64,000 bases of DNA from positions 14,905 through 78,904 of the forward strand of contig JAGZJH010000016.1 in assembly GCA_018365815.1 (NCBI GenBank), in the 5' to 3' direction. This document shows positions 42,312 to 51,682 of the stretch, piece after piece; the stretch's first letter is position 1; each line of letters begins with the position of its first letter. Below the pieces are notes generated by a model, which was not told the origin of the DNA, did not search any database, and saw only the letters and a program-made list of their open reading frames with translations. Both the position numbers and the translations under genes were made by a program. Source of the DNA: Erysipelotrichaceae bacterium (GTDB lineage: Bacteria > Bacillota_I > Bacilli_A > Erysipelotrichales > Coprobacillaceae).

Positions 42312-43182
42312 TAATATTTCTCCTTTCGATTTTTAATTTCGTTTAAAAAAGTTAAATAATGTTCATAACGTTGTTTTGTGATTTTACCTTCTTGGACTGC
42401 TTTTTTGACCTCACAATTAGGTTCAGAATCATGTAAACAACCTCTAAATTTACAATGTTGACTATACTCTTTAAAATCATGATAAGCATTAGCTGCTTCT
42501 ATAGCACTAAATTCTAATTCCAAAGAAGAAAACCCCGGTGTATCTGCAACTAATCCTCCTAATACCTCTACTAATTCAACGTGTCTAGTAGTATGTCTTC
42601 CACGTCCTAAGGCTTTTGAAATATGACTGGTTTGTAAATTTAAATGAATATTTAAAGCGTTTAATAAAGTCGATTTACCTACACCACTTTGTCCGGTAAT
42701 GACACTTTCTTTATTAGTGAAAATTTCTTTTAAAGTTTCTAATCCAACTTTTTTTATTGAACTTAGTATATGAATTTCATAACCAGCTTGTTGATATTGG
42801 TTAATTTCTTTAAAAATTGGATCATCATCTTTAACTAAATCAATTTTCGTCACACAAATAACCGGTTTAATATTTTTTTGTTCTACTAACATCAAGAATT
42901 TGTCTAAAAGTAATGTTGAAAAATCTGGTTCTTTAGCCGATACCACAATAATTGCCTGATCGATATTACAAATTGCAGGTCTTATAAATTCATTTCTTCT
43001 TTCATCGATGTCTAAAATATATCCCTCTGTCTCATTTTCAATTTGAAAACTGACCTCATCACCAACCAGTGGTTTAAAAGAGATATTACGAAACTTTCCT
43101 CTAGCACGACACTGGTAAATATTGCCACCACTTTTAACATAATAAAATCCTGCTAATGCTTTAATTATTTTCCCTTTAAGCA
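42311..43182 (-). CDS. rsgA: Small ribosomal subunit biogenesis GTPase RsgA
   Basis: Circularly permuted GTPase that checks late 30S assembly. About 290 residues: OB-fold start (MLKGKIIKALAGFYYVKSGG), G4-like VTKIDLV, permuted G1 TGQSGVGKSTLLNAL, G3 DTPGFSSLEL, and the C-terminal zinc knuckle (HCKFRGCLHDSEPNCEVKKA). I place the start at the ATG at 43180-43182, with AAGGAGA upstream; longer in-frame extensions run into prkC and are not credible. It is 17 bases after prkC, and in Bacillus this GTPase is a PrkC substrate. Confidence 0.95.
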
Positions 43183-43199
43183 TAATTTTCTCCTTATCA

Positions 43200-45002
43200 T
43201 TAACTTGTTGGTGTATTAGTCGATTGATTGCCTTGATTAGTGTTTCCTTGGTTATTGCCATCTTCCGGTTTATTTGTAGATTGATTATCATCTTCTTCAG
43301 GTTCTTTAATTTCAGGTTTTGAATCATAGTAATATAAAATAATTTGTTTACCTTTTTCTTCAATCACCTTATTAGCTTCAATTGATTGACTAATCACTGT
43401 GTTAATTGACATTGCTTTAATTTCATCTTCATTTGTAGGTGCAGGTAAAACTTCAAGTTTTACTTGAAAACCCAAACTTTCTAAATTCGTTTTAGCGATG
43501 TATATATTCAATCCTTTGACATCAGGAACTTTTTCACTATATCCAGATGAAACTTCAAATTCTATTGAAATAGAAGGTGTTCCTGGTTCAATAGTTGTTC
43601 CTTCACTAATTGATTGATACACTATAGTATCCTTTGTTTTATCACTTTCTACTTTTTTTACACTCACAACAATCCCTAAATCAGTTAATTCTTTTTTGAC
43701 TTGGTCAATATTTTTACCTACATAATTTTCAATAACGATATTGGCTCCTTTAGATACTGTTAATTGCACAGTCGTATTGATATTAACTTCTTTACCTGTA
43801 CTTGGACTTACTGAAATGACTTCGTCTTTTTCATATTTATCAGATGTTTGGTAAATGATTTTATCATTCACTTCTAATTTTAAATTTTGTAATTGTTCAA
43901 TTGCATCTTCATAATTTTGTCCGATTATTGATTCTGGAATAATGACTTTTTCTATCTTTTTACTAAATACTCCTGAAGCAAAAGCTAAAACAATAATAAT
44001 AATAATTGAAGCAGCTACCATTCCACCATACATTAATAACTTTAATTGCTTTTTTCGTTTGGCTTTTTGTTGTTCTTCTTTTGAGGGGGTATCTTTTTGT
44101 TTAAATAATTCATCATTATTAACAACGATTGTCGTTTCTTCATCTTCAGGTAAATCAAAAACAATTTTTTCCTCATCTTTATTTTCTAAAGCGTGCATTA
44201 AATCATTATACATTAATGAAGCATTGGCATAACGATTTTCAACATTTTTGGCTGTCGCTTTAATTATAATATTTTCGACAGATTGGTAAATCGTTGGATT
44301 AATTTCACGCACTGACGGAATTTCTTCTTGCATATGTTTTAACGCAATATTGACCGGTGCATCACCATTAAATGGAACTTGTCCGACTAACAATTCATAA
44401 AACATAATTCCTAATGCATAAATATCACTTTGTGGTGTTGCTTTTTCACCGCGGGCAATTTCAGGGGCTAAGTAATGAAGTGATCCCATAATGGTATCAG
44501 TTTTAGTCACTTGTGCCACTGAAGAAATTGAAGCAATTCCAAAATCAGCAATTTTAACAATCCCCCCATTAGTGACTAAGATATTTTGTGGCTTTAAATC
44601 TCGATGAATAATCCCACATTCATGGGCGGCTTTAACTCCATTGACAACTTGTTTCATAATATCAATCGCTTCAGCCATGTGTAAAGCCCCACGTTTATAA
44701 GTTAATTCTTTGAGCGTTTGACCAGCAACATATTCCATGACAATATAATGACGATTATTTTCATTACCCACATCATAAATTTCCACAATATTTTTATTTG
44801 AAAGAGTTGCAACCGCATTTGCTTCTCGTTCAAAACGTTGAACATAAATAGGATCATCAGCAAGATTTTCTCTTAATACCTTAACAGCAACTTCACGATC
44901 TAAAATCATATCATTAGCTAAATAAACATCTGCCATTCCACCTTGACCAATAATTGCTTTAATTTCATAGCGTCCCCCAATGATAAATTTCGCATTACTC
45001 AT
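43200..45002 (-). CDS. prkC: PASTA-domain Ser/Thr protein kinase PrkC
   Basis: Membrane kinase that senses muropeptides or lipid II outside and phosphorylates cytosolic proteins. About 600 residues: kinase domain with IIGQGGMADVYLAND, VAVKVL, HRDLKPQNILV, KIADFGIAS and the activation loop with several Thr. A Lys/Arg-rich juxtamembrane part follows (KQLKLLMYGG), then one transmembrane segment near residue 345, three PASTA repeats and an Asn/Gln/Thr-rich tail. I chose the ATG at 45000-45002 (MSNAKF), with GGAGGTGAT upstream and an 8-base overlap with prpC. Confidence 0.95.
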   Translation of the reverse strand: MSNAKFIIGGRYEIKAIIGQGGMADVYLANDMILDREVAVKVLRENLADDPIYVQRFEREANAVATLSNKNIVEIYDVGNENNRHYIVMEYVAGQTLKELTYKRGALHMAEAIDIMKQVVNGVKAAHECGIIHRDLKPQNILVTNGGIVKIADFGIASISSVAQVTKTDTIMGSLHYLAPEIARGEKATPQSDIYALGIMFYELLVGQVPFNGDAPVNIALKHMQEEIPSVREINPTIYQSVENIIIKATAKNVENRYANASLMYNDLMHALENKDEEKIVFDLPEDEETTIVVNNDELFKQKDTPSKEEQQKAKRKKQLKLLMYGGMVAASIIIIIVLAFASGVFSKKIEKVIIPESIIGQNYEDAIEQLQNLKLEVNDKIIYQTSDKYEKDEVISVSPSTGKEVNINTTVQLTVSKGANIVIENYVGKNIDQVKKELTDLGIVVSVKKVESDKTKDTIVYQSISEGTTIEPGTPSISIEFEVSSGYSEKVPDVKGLNIYIAKTNLESLGFQVKLEVLPAPTNEDEIKAMSINTVISQSIEANKVIEEKGKQIILYYYDSKPEIKEPEEDDNQSTNKPEDGNNQGNTNQGNQSTNTPTS

Positions 45003-45735
45003 CAAGATCACCTCCATCAATTTGAATCGCAGCAATGCTAATGTTATCACTCGCTCCTTGATTTAATGCTAATTTAACTAAAGCCTCTAATTTGTCTTTT
45101 AATAAAGCATTGGTACTCATGATTTGAAATAATTGAAGATCTTCAACACTATTATACAATCCATCAGAACATAATAATAAATAACCTTGAGTTAATGGGA
45201 ATATTTGAATTTTGGCGTCGATTTCATCGCTCACTCCTATTGCCTTCATTAAAACATTACGTTTAGGGTGATTTTTTGCTTCATCTTTATTAATCATTCC
45301 AGATTTAATGAGTTCATTAACAAAAGTATCATCGATTGTAAGTTGTTTTAATTCATGGTTAATAAAATAACAACGACTGTCCCCCACACTGGCAATTAAA
45401 TAATGCTCTTTTAAAACTAAAGCCACTACAACCGTTGTTCCCATTCCCGCATGGACTAAAGAAGTTTGTGATAAACGTTTTGTAATTTGATGTGCTTCTT
45501 TAACTGCCCCTTCAAGCCAAATTTTAGCTTCTTCTAAAGAATCAAAAGCCGGCATAATTTTAAAACAATCTACAATATATTCACACACAACTTTAGAGGC
45601 TAATTCACCAGAATTATGTCCCCCCATACCATCACAAATAACCGCTAAAACTTGACTAGCATTATTTTGAACAATGTATACTTGATCTTGATTATTTTTT
45701 CGTTTCCCTATATTTGTAATTTCATTAAATTTCAT
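44995..45735 (-). CDS. prpC: PP2C-type protein phosphatase PrpC
   Basis: Metal-dependent Ser/Thr phosphatase that reverses PrkC phosphorylation. The 246-residue product has NITNIGKRKNNQDQ-type start, VLAVICDGMGGHNSGELAS (metal Asp), AGMGTTVVVALV, IASVGDSRCYFIN, LLLCSDGLYNSVED and GASDNISIAAIQI. It lies next to prkC, with which it is translationally coupled. Confidence 0.95.
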   Translation of the reverse strand: MKFNEITNIGKRKNNQDQVYIVQNNASQVLAVICDGMGGHNSGELASKVVCEYIVDCFKIMPAFDSLEEAKIWLEGAVKEAHQITKRLSQTSLVHAGMGTTVVVALVLKEHYLIASVGDSRCYFINHELKQLTIDDTFVNELIKSGMINKDEAKNHPKRNVLMKAIGVSDEIDAKIQIFPLTQGYLLLCSDGLYNSVEDLQLFQIMSTNALLKDKLEALVKLALNQGASDNISIAAIQIDGGDLDE

Positions 45736-45739
45736 CTTT

Positions 45740-46771
45740 TCACCCCTGATGTTTTGCTCTTAACTGCCCACAAGCACCATCAATATCCGCTCCATGTTCT
45801 TTACGAACAGTCGCACGGACTTTAAGTCTTGTTAGTTCGCTGTAAAATTGATCAATTGTAGCTTTGTCTGATTGCTTAAATCCATGTTCACCGACACTAT
45901 TATAAGGAATTAAATTAACATAAGCATTTAATCCCGAAACATAGTGTGCTAATTGACGAGCATCAACTAAACTATCATTTACTCCTTTTAATAAAATATA
46001 TTCAAAAGTCACACGTCTTGAGGTAATTTCGATATATTTTTTAATCGATTCACGTAATTGATCCATTGGATAACGTTTATTAATTGGCATAATTTGACTG
46101 CGTTTTTCATCATTTGGTGCGTGTAAAGAAATCGCTAAATTAGTTTGTAACCCAAAATGAGCATACTCTTCAATCTTATCACATAATCCACAAGTTGATA
46201 CCGTAATATGTCTTGCCCCTATTGCCAGTCCTTTAGGCGTATTGATAATACGAATAAATTTAGTCACTTCTTCATAATTATCAAATGGTTCCCCAGTTCC
46301 CATGACCACCACATGACTGACACGTTCAAATTCTTGATTTAATTCTTGTTGAACAAACATCACTTGAGCAACCATTTCACCGGCACTTAAATTACGTTGT
46401 TTTTTTAATAACCCACTTGCACAAAATGAACAAGCCATATTACATCCTACTTGACTAGTTACACAAACGGAATTTCCATAATCCATTCGCATTAATACCG
46501 TTTCAATAAGATGACCGTCTGATAGCTCAAATAAATATTTAACCGTTCCATCTTTAGAAACTTGTTTTTGTTTTAACTTTAAAAAATCAATCACATATAA
46601 ATCACTTAACTTTGATTGTAACTCTTTATTAATATTACTCATCACTTCAAATGAATTCGCATGTTTAAGATATAACCATTCAAACACTTGCATCGCTCTA
46701 AATTTCTTTTGACCAAGGTCTAAAAACTGCTCAGTTAATTCATCAATTGTATAATCATAAATTTTTTTCAT
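45740..46771 (-). CDS. rlmN: 23S rRNA/tRNA adenine-C2 methyltransferase RlmN
   Basis: Radical-SAM methyltransferase for A2503 of 23S rRNA and A37 of some tRNAs. The 343-residue product has the cluster motif CNMACSFCASG near residue 110, VVMGTGEPFDNYEEV, LAISLHAPNDEKRS, FEYILLKGVNDS and the C-terminal catalytic Cys in DIDGACGQLRA. Positioned 2 bases after rsmB, 4 bases before prpC. Confidence 0.97.
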   Translation of the reverse strand: MKKIYDYTIDELTEQFLDLGQKKFRAMQVFEWLYLKHANSFEVMSNINKELQSKLSDLYVIDFLKLKQKQVSKDGTVKYLFELSDGHLIETVLMRMDYGNSVCVTSQVGCNMACSFCASGLLKKQRNLSAGEMVAQVMFVQQELNQEFERVSHVVVMGTGEPFDNYEEVTKFIRIINTPKGLAIGARHITVSTCGLCDKIEEYAHFGLQTNLAISLHAPNDEKRSQIMPINKRYPMDQLRESIKKYIEITSRRVTFEYILLKGVNDSLVDARQLAHYVSGLNAYVNLIPYNSVGEHGFKQSDKATIDQFYSELTRLKVRATVRKEHGADIDGACGQLRAKHQG

Positions 46772-46773
46772 AC

Positions 46774-48018
46774 TTACTCCTTTTTCATTTTACACATATA
46801 AAAACCATCACTATGATATTCAAAAGGTAACACCAATCGTTCTTCAACCACTTTCATATCTTGATGATGTTTAATAAAATCAATTACTTGTAACTGATTT
46901 TCTTTTTTATTAATGGTACACGTACTATAAACTAAATGTCCACCTTTTTTCAATAATAAATAAGCATTTTCTAATAATTTTCTTTGTAATACGATAATTT
47001 CGTCCATATTTGTAGACGGAAGATATTTAATTTCAGGTTTTCTTCTGATCACCCCTAATCCAGAACAAGGTCCGTCAAGTAAAATGCTATCAAAACTTTC
47101 CTTTTCAAAAAGGTCAGTGAGTTTTGTGGAATCGTAAGCTTGTGCGTGTATATTTGTTGCGTTTAAACGTTTTGCATTATTTTGAATTAATTGAATTTTA
47201 TGTTCATATAAATCAATTGCCTCTATCATTCCAGTATTTTCCATAATTGCACTTAAATGCGTTGTTTTAGATCCCGGTGCACTACACATATCTAACACTC
47301 TTGAATGTTTGGCAGGATTTAAAAGCAAAGCCACCATTTGACTAGATTCATCTTGCACACTTACTAATCCTTGTTTAAACAAATCTGTATTAGCGATATT
47401 ACCACTTTTAAATAATATTGCGTCTTGACTTAAATACCCCACTTGAACATCATAATTTTTTAAAATCTCATCACGACTGGTTTTTAAAGTATTCACACGA
47501 GCCGCTAAAGTAGGAACTTCATGATAAGAAGCCAATACTTTTTGAGTGGTTTCTTTTCCTAATTGTTTAATTAACATTTTAACTAACCACAATGGTGTAC
47601 TTGTTGAAATGCTTAACTTTTCTTCTTCAGTTCCCTCAATATCAATGCAACCTTGACGCAAGAAATTTCTTAAAATTGCATTCACCACTTGACTGCGATA
47701 CTTTCCGCCTTTATGTTTCACTAAATTCACCGCTTCATTAATAATGGCGTAATCAGGAATTTTAGTTAAAAAAATTAATTGATACAAAGACATCAACAAT
47801 ACCATATGATCATATTTTTTGATTTTTGTTTTTATATAAGGGGCAAGTTGATAATCTAAATAAATTTCATTTTGAACAGTGCCATATACTATACGAGTAA
47901 TTAAATCTTTATCTTCTTTTGAAAGTTCATGTTTATTTAGCACATGATTTAATTCTATATTCAAATAACTGTTTTCTTGTTTATATTTCATCAATATATC
48001 TATTGCAATTTGTCGCAT
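46774..48018 (-). CDS. rsmB: 16S rRNA (cytosine967-C5)-methyltransferase
   Basis: SAM-dependent methyltransferase acting on C967 of 16S rRNA. The 414-residue product has an N-terminal NusB-like RNA-binding domain (VYGTVQNEIYLDYQLAPYIK, YAIINEAVNLVKH) and a catalytic domain with SRVLDMCSAPGSKTTHL, DSILLDGPCSGLGVIRRKPE (catalytic Cys) and VYSTCTINKKENQLQV. In Bacillus it follows fmt; here it follows priA directly with an 11-base gap. Confidence 0.95.
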   Translation of the reverse strand: MRQIAIDILMKYKQENSYLNIELNHVLNKHELSKEDKDLITRIVYGTVQNEIYLDYQLAPYIKTKIKKYDHMVLLMSLYQLIFLTKIPDYAIINEAVNLVKHKGGKYRSQVVNAILRNFLRQGCIDIEGTEEEKLSISTSTPLWLVKMLIKQLGKETTQKVLASYHEVPTLAARVNTLKTSRDEILKNYDVQVGYLSQDAILFKSGNIANTDLFKQGLVSVQDESSQMVALLLNPAKHSRVLDMCSAPGSKTTHLSAIMENTGMIEAIDLYEHKIQLIQNNAKRLNATNIHAQAYDSTKLTDLFEKESFDSILLDGPCSGLGVIRRKPEIKYLPSTNMDEIIVLQRKLLENAYLLLKKGGHLVYSTCTINKKENQLQVIDFIKHHQDMKVVEERLVLPFEYHSDGFYMCKMKKE

Positions 48019-48029
48019 ATTACTCTCCT

Positions 48030-50228
48030 TTAAACTTGTTGATAGGGATTAAAATCAATCATCATATCAATACCATCTCTACTATTTTTATTATAATGTT
48101 CATGTAATTTTTTAAGTTCTTCATAAACAGAATGATCATCTTTATATTTAATCAATATCTTCATACGATAATAATCATTGACTTTATAAATAAGTGCTTG
48201 TGAAGGTCCTAAAACAATCGCCTTATGTGAATGTTTTTTTAAAAACTCTGCTATCGTTTTAGCCACTTGATTTACTTTTTTTTCATCTTTTGAACGAATA
48301 ACCACATTCACCATTCGACAAAATGGCGGATAGTTCCCTAAATAACGATACTCCATTTCTTTATTGTAAAAAGAAATATAATCATGATGACTAGCATGAA
48401 CAATAGCATAGTGATCTGGATTGTATGTTTGAATAACGACGTTTCCTACTTTCTTACCTCGTCCGCTACGACCAGAAACCTGACATAACAATTGAAAAGT
48501 TTTTTCATTAGCTCTAAAATCAGGTAAATTCAAAGTTAAATCCGCATTAATCACTCCCACAAAGGTCACATTTTCAAAATCTAATCCTTTAGAAATCATT
48601 TGTGTTCCTAATAAAATATTAGCCTCTTGATTTTCAAATGCTTTTAATAATTTTTCATGCGCATTTTTTTGTCGAGTGGTATCCACGTCCATACGAATTA
48701 CCTTGGCATCTTTAAAAGTTTTATAAATTTCATCTTCGATTTTTTGTGTTCCATAACCTATTGGCATAATATATTTAGAATGACAACGAGGACAATCATT
48801 GACCATTTTAATATGATAATTACAATAATGACATTTGAGTTCATTTTCATGACGATGGTAAGTTAAAGCCACATCACAGTGCGGACATTTAATCACGTGA
48901 CCACATTCTTTACATGAAATATAATTAGAATAACCTCGTCGATTTAATAATAAAATGACTTGTTCATTTTTACTCAAACATAGGTTAATTTGTTGTTTCA
49001 TTAAATTTGAAAAAATGGAGTAATTTCCTTGCTTCATTTCTTTTGACATATCAACAATACGACATTGAGGCATAGATTGTGTATTAAAACGAGTTTTAAG
49101 TTCATATAAATTATAAATTTGCTTCTTTGCTCTAGCGTAAGTTTCGATACTTGGCGTTGCGCTGGCTAAAATTAACGGGCAACGATGATATTTTGCACGA
49201 AAACGCGCAATATCTCTTGTGTGATAACGAGGAGAAGAATCTTGTTTATAAGAATGATCATGTTCTTCATCCATAATAATCATTCCAATATCTTCTAAAG
49301 GTGCAAAAATTGCACTTCTTGCCCCAACTACAATTCTTGCTTCTTTATTTATAACCCGTAAATATTCGTCATATTTTTCACCTTGTGAAAGTTTTGAATG
49401 AAAAACAGCCACTAATGGGCCAAATCGTTCTTTAAATCGCATCACCATCATTGGTGTCAGTGCAATTTCAGGAACTAACATCATGACATTTTTTCCCTTT
49501 TCTAATACCTCTTTAGCAACATTTAAATAAACTTCAGTTTTTCCTGAACCAGTCACACCATAAAGTAAACTGATTTTAAAATCGGTTTGTGACATAATTC
49601 CACTGACCACTTTTTGTTGTGCTGTATTTAACTTGGGCCACATATTTTTTTGTTCAACATAATCATAATGATTACGATAAACTTCCACATCAAATAAATC
49701 AACGACACCTATTTCTACTAATTTTTTAATGATTGCCACTGAATAAGGGACTTCATTTAATTTAATCGGACGATGAAGGTTGTTTAAATATTCAAAACAT
49801 TCTTGTTGTTTTTTAGTTTTAATCATGCCATTATCATAAATTGCTTGAACATAACGTTCATATTTTTTGCCAATTCCTTTTTGACTATTAGGTTTTAACT
49901 TAATTGGAAGCATTGTTGAAAGACAGACAATTTTAGGTGATAAGGTAATTTTGGCTAAGTAATCAGCTACTTCGTTAAGCTCATGATTTAATAGTGGTTT
50001 AGTATCAATGACTTCTTCAATCATTTGATAAGTAAAACCATGTTCTTTTTCTAAATCAGTTTTTGATAATGATGTGTACTCTACACTTTCAACATAACCA
50101 ACTAATTTTTTTCGATTAAAACTCACTACAACACGAACCCCGGTTAGAATTTCTTCATTTGATAAATATGAAAATGTTCGATCTAGTTGATTGATTGAAT
50201 ATTCAATTAATACTTCTACAATATACAC
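48030..50228 (-). CDS. priA: Primosomal replication restart helicase PriA
   Basis: 3'-to-5' helicase that rebuilds replication forks after arrest. About 732 residues: N-terminal DNA-binding domain (EVLIEYSINQLDRTFSYLSN), Walker A LYGVTGSGKTEVYLNVAK, DEEHDHSYKQDSSPRYHTRD, the zinc-binding Cys cluster (CKECGHVIKCPHCDVAL, CHYCNYHIKMVNDCPRCHSK) and helicase motifs ILLGTQMISKGLDFENVTFV and SGRSGRG. I place the start at the GTG at 50226-50228, because the GTG 9 bases upstream is part of the ribosome site GAGGTGAT. Confidence 0.95.
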   Translation of the reverse strand: MYIVEVLIEYSINQLDRTFSYLSNEEILTGVRVVVSFNRKKLVGYVESVEYTSLSKTDLEKEHGFTYQMIEEVIDTKPLLNHELNEVADYLAKITLSPKIVCLSTMLPIKLKPNSQKGIGKKYERYVQAIYDNGMIKTKKQQECFEYLNNLHRPIKLNEVPYSVAIIKKLVEIGVVDLFDVEVYRNHYDYVEQKNMWPKLNTAQQKVVSGIMSQTDFKISLLYGVTGSGKTEVYLNVAKEVLEKGKNVMMLVPEIALTPMMVMRFKERFGPLVAVFHSKLSQGEKYDEYLRVINKEARIVVGARSAIFAPLEDIGMIIMDEEHDHSYKQDSSPRYHTRDIARFRAKYHRCPLILASATPSIETYARAKKQIYNLYELKTRFNTQSMPQCRIVDMSKEMKQGNYSIFSNLMKQQINLCLSKNEQVILLLNRRGYSNYISCKECGHVIKCPHCDVALTYHRHENELKCHYCNYHIKMVNDCPRCHSKYIMPIGYGTQKIEDEIYKTFKDAKVIRMDVDTTRQKNAHEKLLKAFENQEANILLGTQMISKGLDFENVTFVGVINADLTLNLPDFRANEKTFQLLCQVSGRSGRGKKVGNVVIQTYNPDHYAIVHASHHDYISFYNKEMEYRYLGNYPPFCRMVNVVIRSKDEKKVNQVAKTIAEFLKKHSHKAIVLGPSQALIYKVNDYYRMKILIKYKDDHSVYEELKKLHEHYNKNSRDGIDMMIDFNPYQQV

Positions 50229-50256
50229 CTTAATCACCTCGCTTGTAACATTGTAC

Positions 50257-50291
50257 CAAAAAAGAGTAAAAATATCTATCTTTACTCTTTA
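50257..50291 (-). terminator. Terminator between gmk and priA
   Basis: Stem AAAGAGTAAA/TTTACTCTTT with a T-run on the minus strand; it would separate gmk from the priA operon or act as a partial block. Confidence 0.75.
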
Positions 50292-50294
50292 ACC

Positions 50295-50858
50295 TTACAT
50301 ATTTTCTTTGATGATTTTTGCAATCTCATCTTTTGCTTTTAAGACATCATCATTACATACAACATATTTATATTCATCTTTAGTTGCAATTTCTGCTTTT
50401 GCTTTATCTAAACGTTGTTTAACAATTTCTTCTTCTTCTGTTCGTCGACCACGAATACGTTTTTCTAGTTCTTCCATTGAAGGCGGAACTAAAAATATTG
50501 TTAAAGCGTCTTTACATTTAGCCATTACTTGTAAAGCCCCTTGAACTTCTATTTCAAGGACAACATTTCTACCTTCATTTAATAATCGTTCAACATAATC
50601 TTTAGGTGTTCCATAGTAATTATCTACAAAAGTTGCATATTCTAAAAAACCGTCTTCGTTTATTTTTTCTTCAAATTGTGTTTTATTAACAAAGAAATAA
50701 TGGACACCGTCTACTTCTCCTTGACGAGGAGGACGAGTTGTCATGGAAATTGAATACACCAAATTTAAACTTTGGTCTTCAAATAATTTTTCACGAACAG
50801 TTCCTTTACCAACACCACTTGGACCACTTAAAATAATTAATTGACCTTTAGCCACCAT
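50295..50858 (-). CDS. gmk: Guanylate kinase
   Basis: Phosphorylates GMP to GDP. About 187 residues: P-loop LIILSGPSGVGKGTVREK, YSISMTTRPPRQGEVDGVHY, GFLEYATFVDNYYGTP, VVLEIEVQGALQVM and FLVPPSMEELEKRIRGRRTE. Start at the ATG at 50856-50858; a GTG at 50853-50855 is also possible. It lies upstream of priA as in Bacillus, but rpoZ and coaBC, which lie between them there, are absent. Confidence 0.95.
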   Translation of the reverse strand: MVAKGQLIILSGPSGVGKGTVREKLFEDQSLNLVYSISMTTRPPRQGEVDGVHYFFVNKTQFEEKINEDGFLEYATFVDNYYGTPKDYVERLLNEGRNVVLEIEVQGALQVMAKCKDALTIFLVPPSMEELEKRIRGRRTEEEEIVKQRLDKAKAEIATKDEYKYVVCNDDVLKAKDEIAKIIKENM

Positions 50859-50948
50859 CTCCACCACCTTTTTATTAGGATACAAAAGCAAATATTATTT
50901 GTCAAATGTTTTTGAACATTATTACATTCTTTTTGATATTTTGCGACT

Positions 50949-51536
50949 TTATTTAAATTCAACACTAAATTTACCTTCACCTAAAGTATTCACAAGCGAA
51001 GTTAAAGTTGCTTTTGCACGCTCATAGGCTTCATTTAAAAAACCTTTAGTTTGTAAATCTGCTTCCTTTTCTTCTTTTAATGCTTGAGTGAAATTGACAT
51101 AATCATTGATACTAATCGGATTAAAAATATTTTTACTTTCATTAAATAACTGAATACTGTCTTCTTCTATTGTATGTGACATAATTTTAGCTTCCGGTAA
51201 AGTAATGATGATCTTTTGATTTTCGACTTGAATATCTAATTGATCTAAATCAATTCCTGCTTTAATCACCCCATCATAAGATAAAATAAATTCTTTGGTC
51301 GTTAAAGGAATATTCCACCCATTAAAATCTTTATTATTTTCAAACTTTCCAATATTTGTATAATGATATTCTAATGTCGTTAAATCTGCTACTGATTTTA
51401 ATTGTTCACTAATTAAATCAGTAGATATTTTAGGCGCCGATTGTTTTTGAAACATAAAATGCCCAAATGAAATGAATAAGGTGGCAAGTACCATTCCAAT
51501 GATGACATTTTTGATTGTTGTTTTATATTTTTTCAT
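50949..51536 (-). CDS. DUF4230 family membrane-anchored protein
   Basis: The protein is about 195 residues, with one N-terminal transmembrane segment (about residues 8-26, KNVIIGMVLATLFISFGHFM) and an outside domain of the DUF4230 type: SEQLKSVADLTTLEYHYTNI, KEFILSYDGVIKAGIDL, IITLPEAKIMSHTI. Function unknown. I place the start at the ATG at 51534-51536, because GAGGAGGA lies upstream. Divergent from rqcH across 146 bases. Probably a wall-facing protein. Confidence 0.78.
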   Translation of the reverse strand: MKKYKTTIKNVIIGMVLATLFISFGHFMFQKQSAPKISTDLISEQLKSVADLTTLEYHYTNIGKFENNKDFNGWNIPLTTKEFILSYDGVIKAGIDLDQLDIQVENQKIIITLPEAKIMSHTIEEDSIQLFNESKNIFNPISINDYVNFTQALKEEKEADLQTKGFLNEAYERAKATLTSLVNTLGEGKFSVEFK

Positions 51537-51682
51537 TTTCTTCCTCCTCACCTTATTTTCGATTTTATCATATGATAAAAAACTACAAAAAACAACAAAT
51601 ATCATTATTTTTATCTATTTTATTTTAAATAAAATTCATAGTAAAATATTGATGATATGTTATAATGTAACGGGTGATTAAA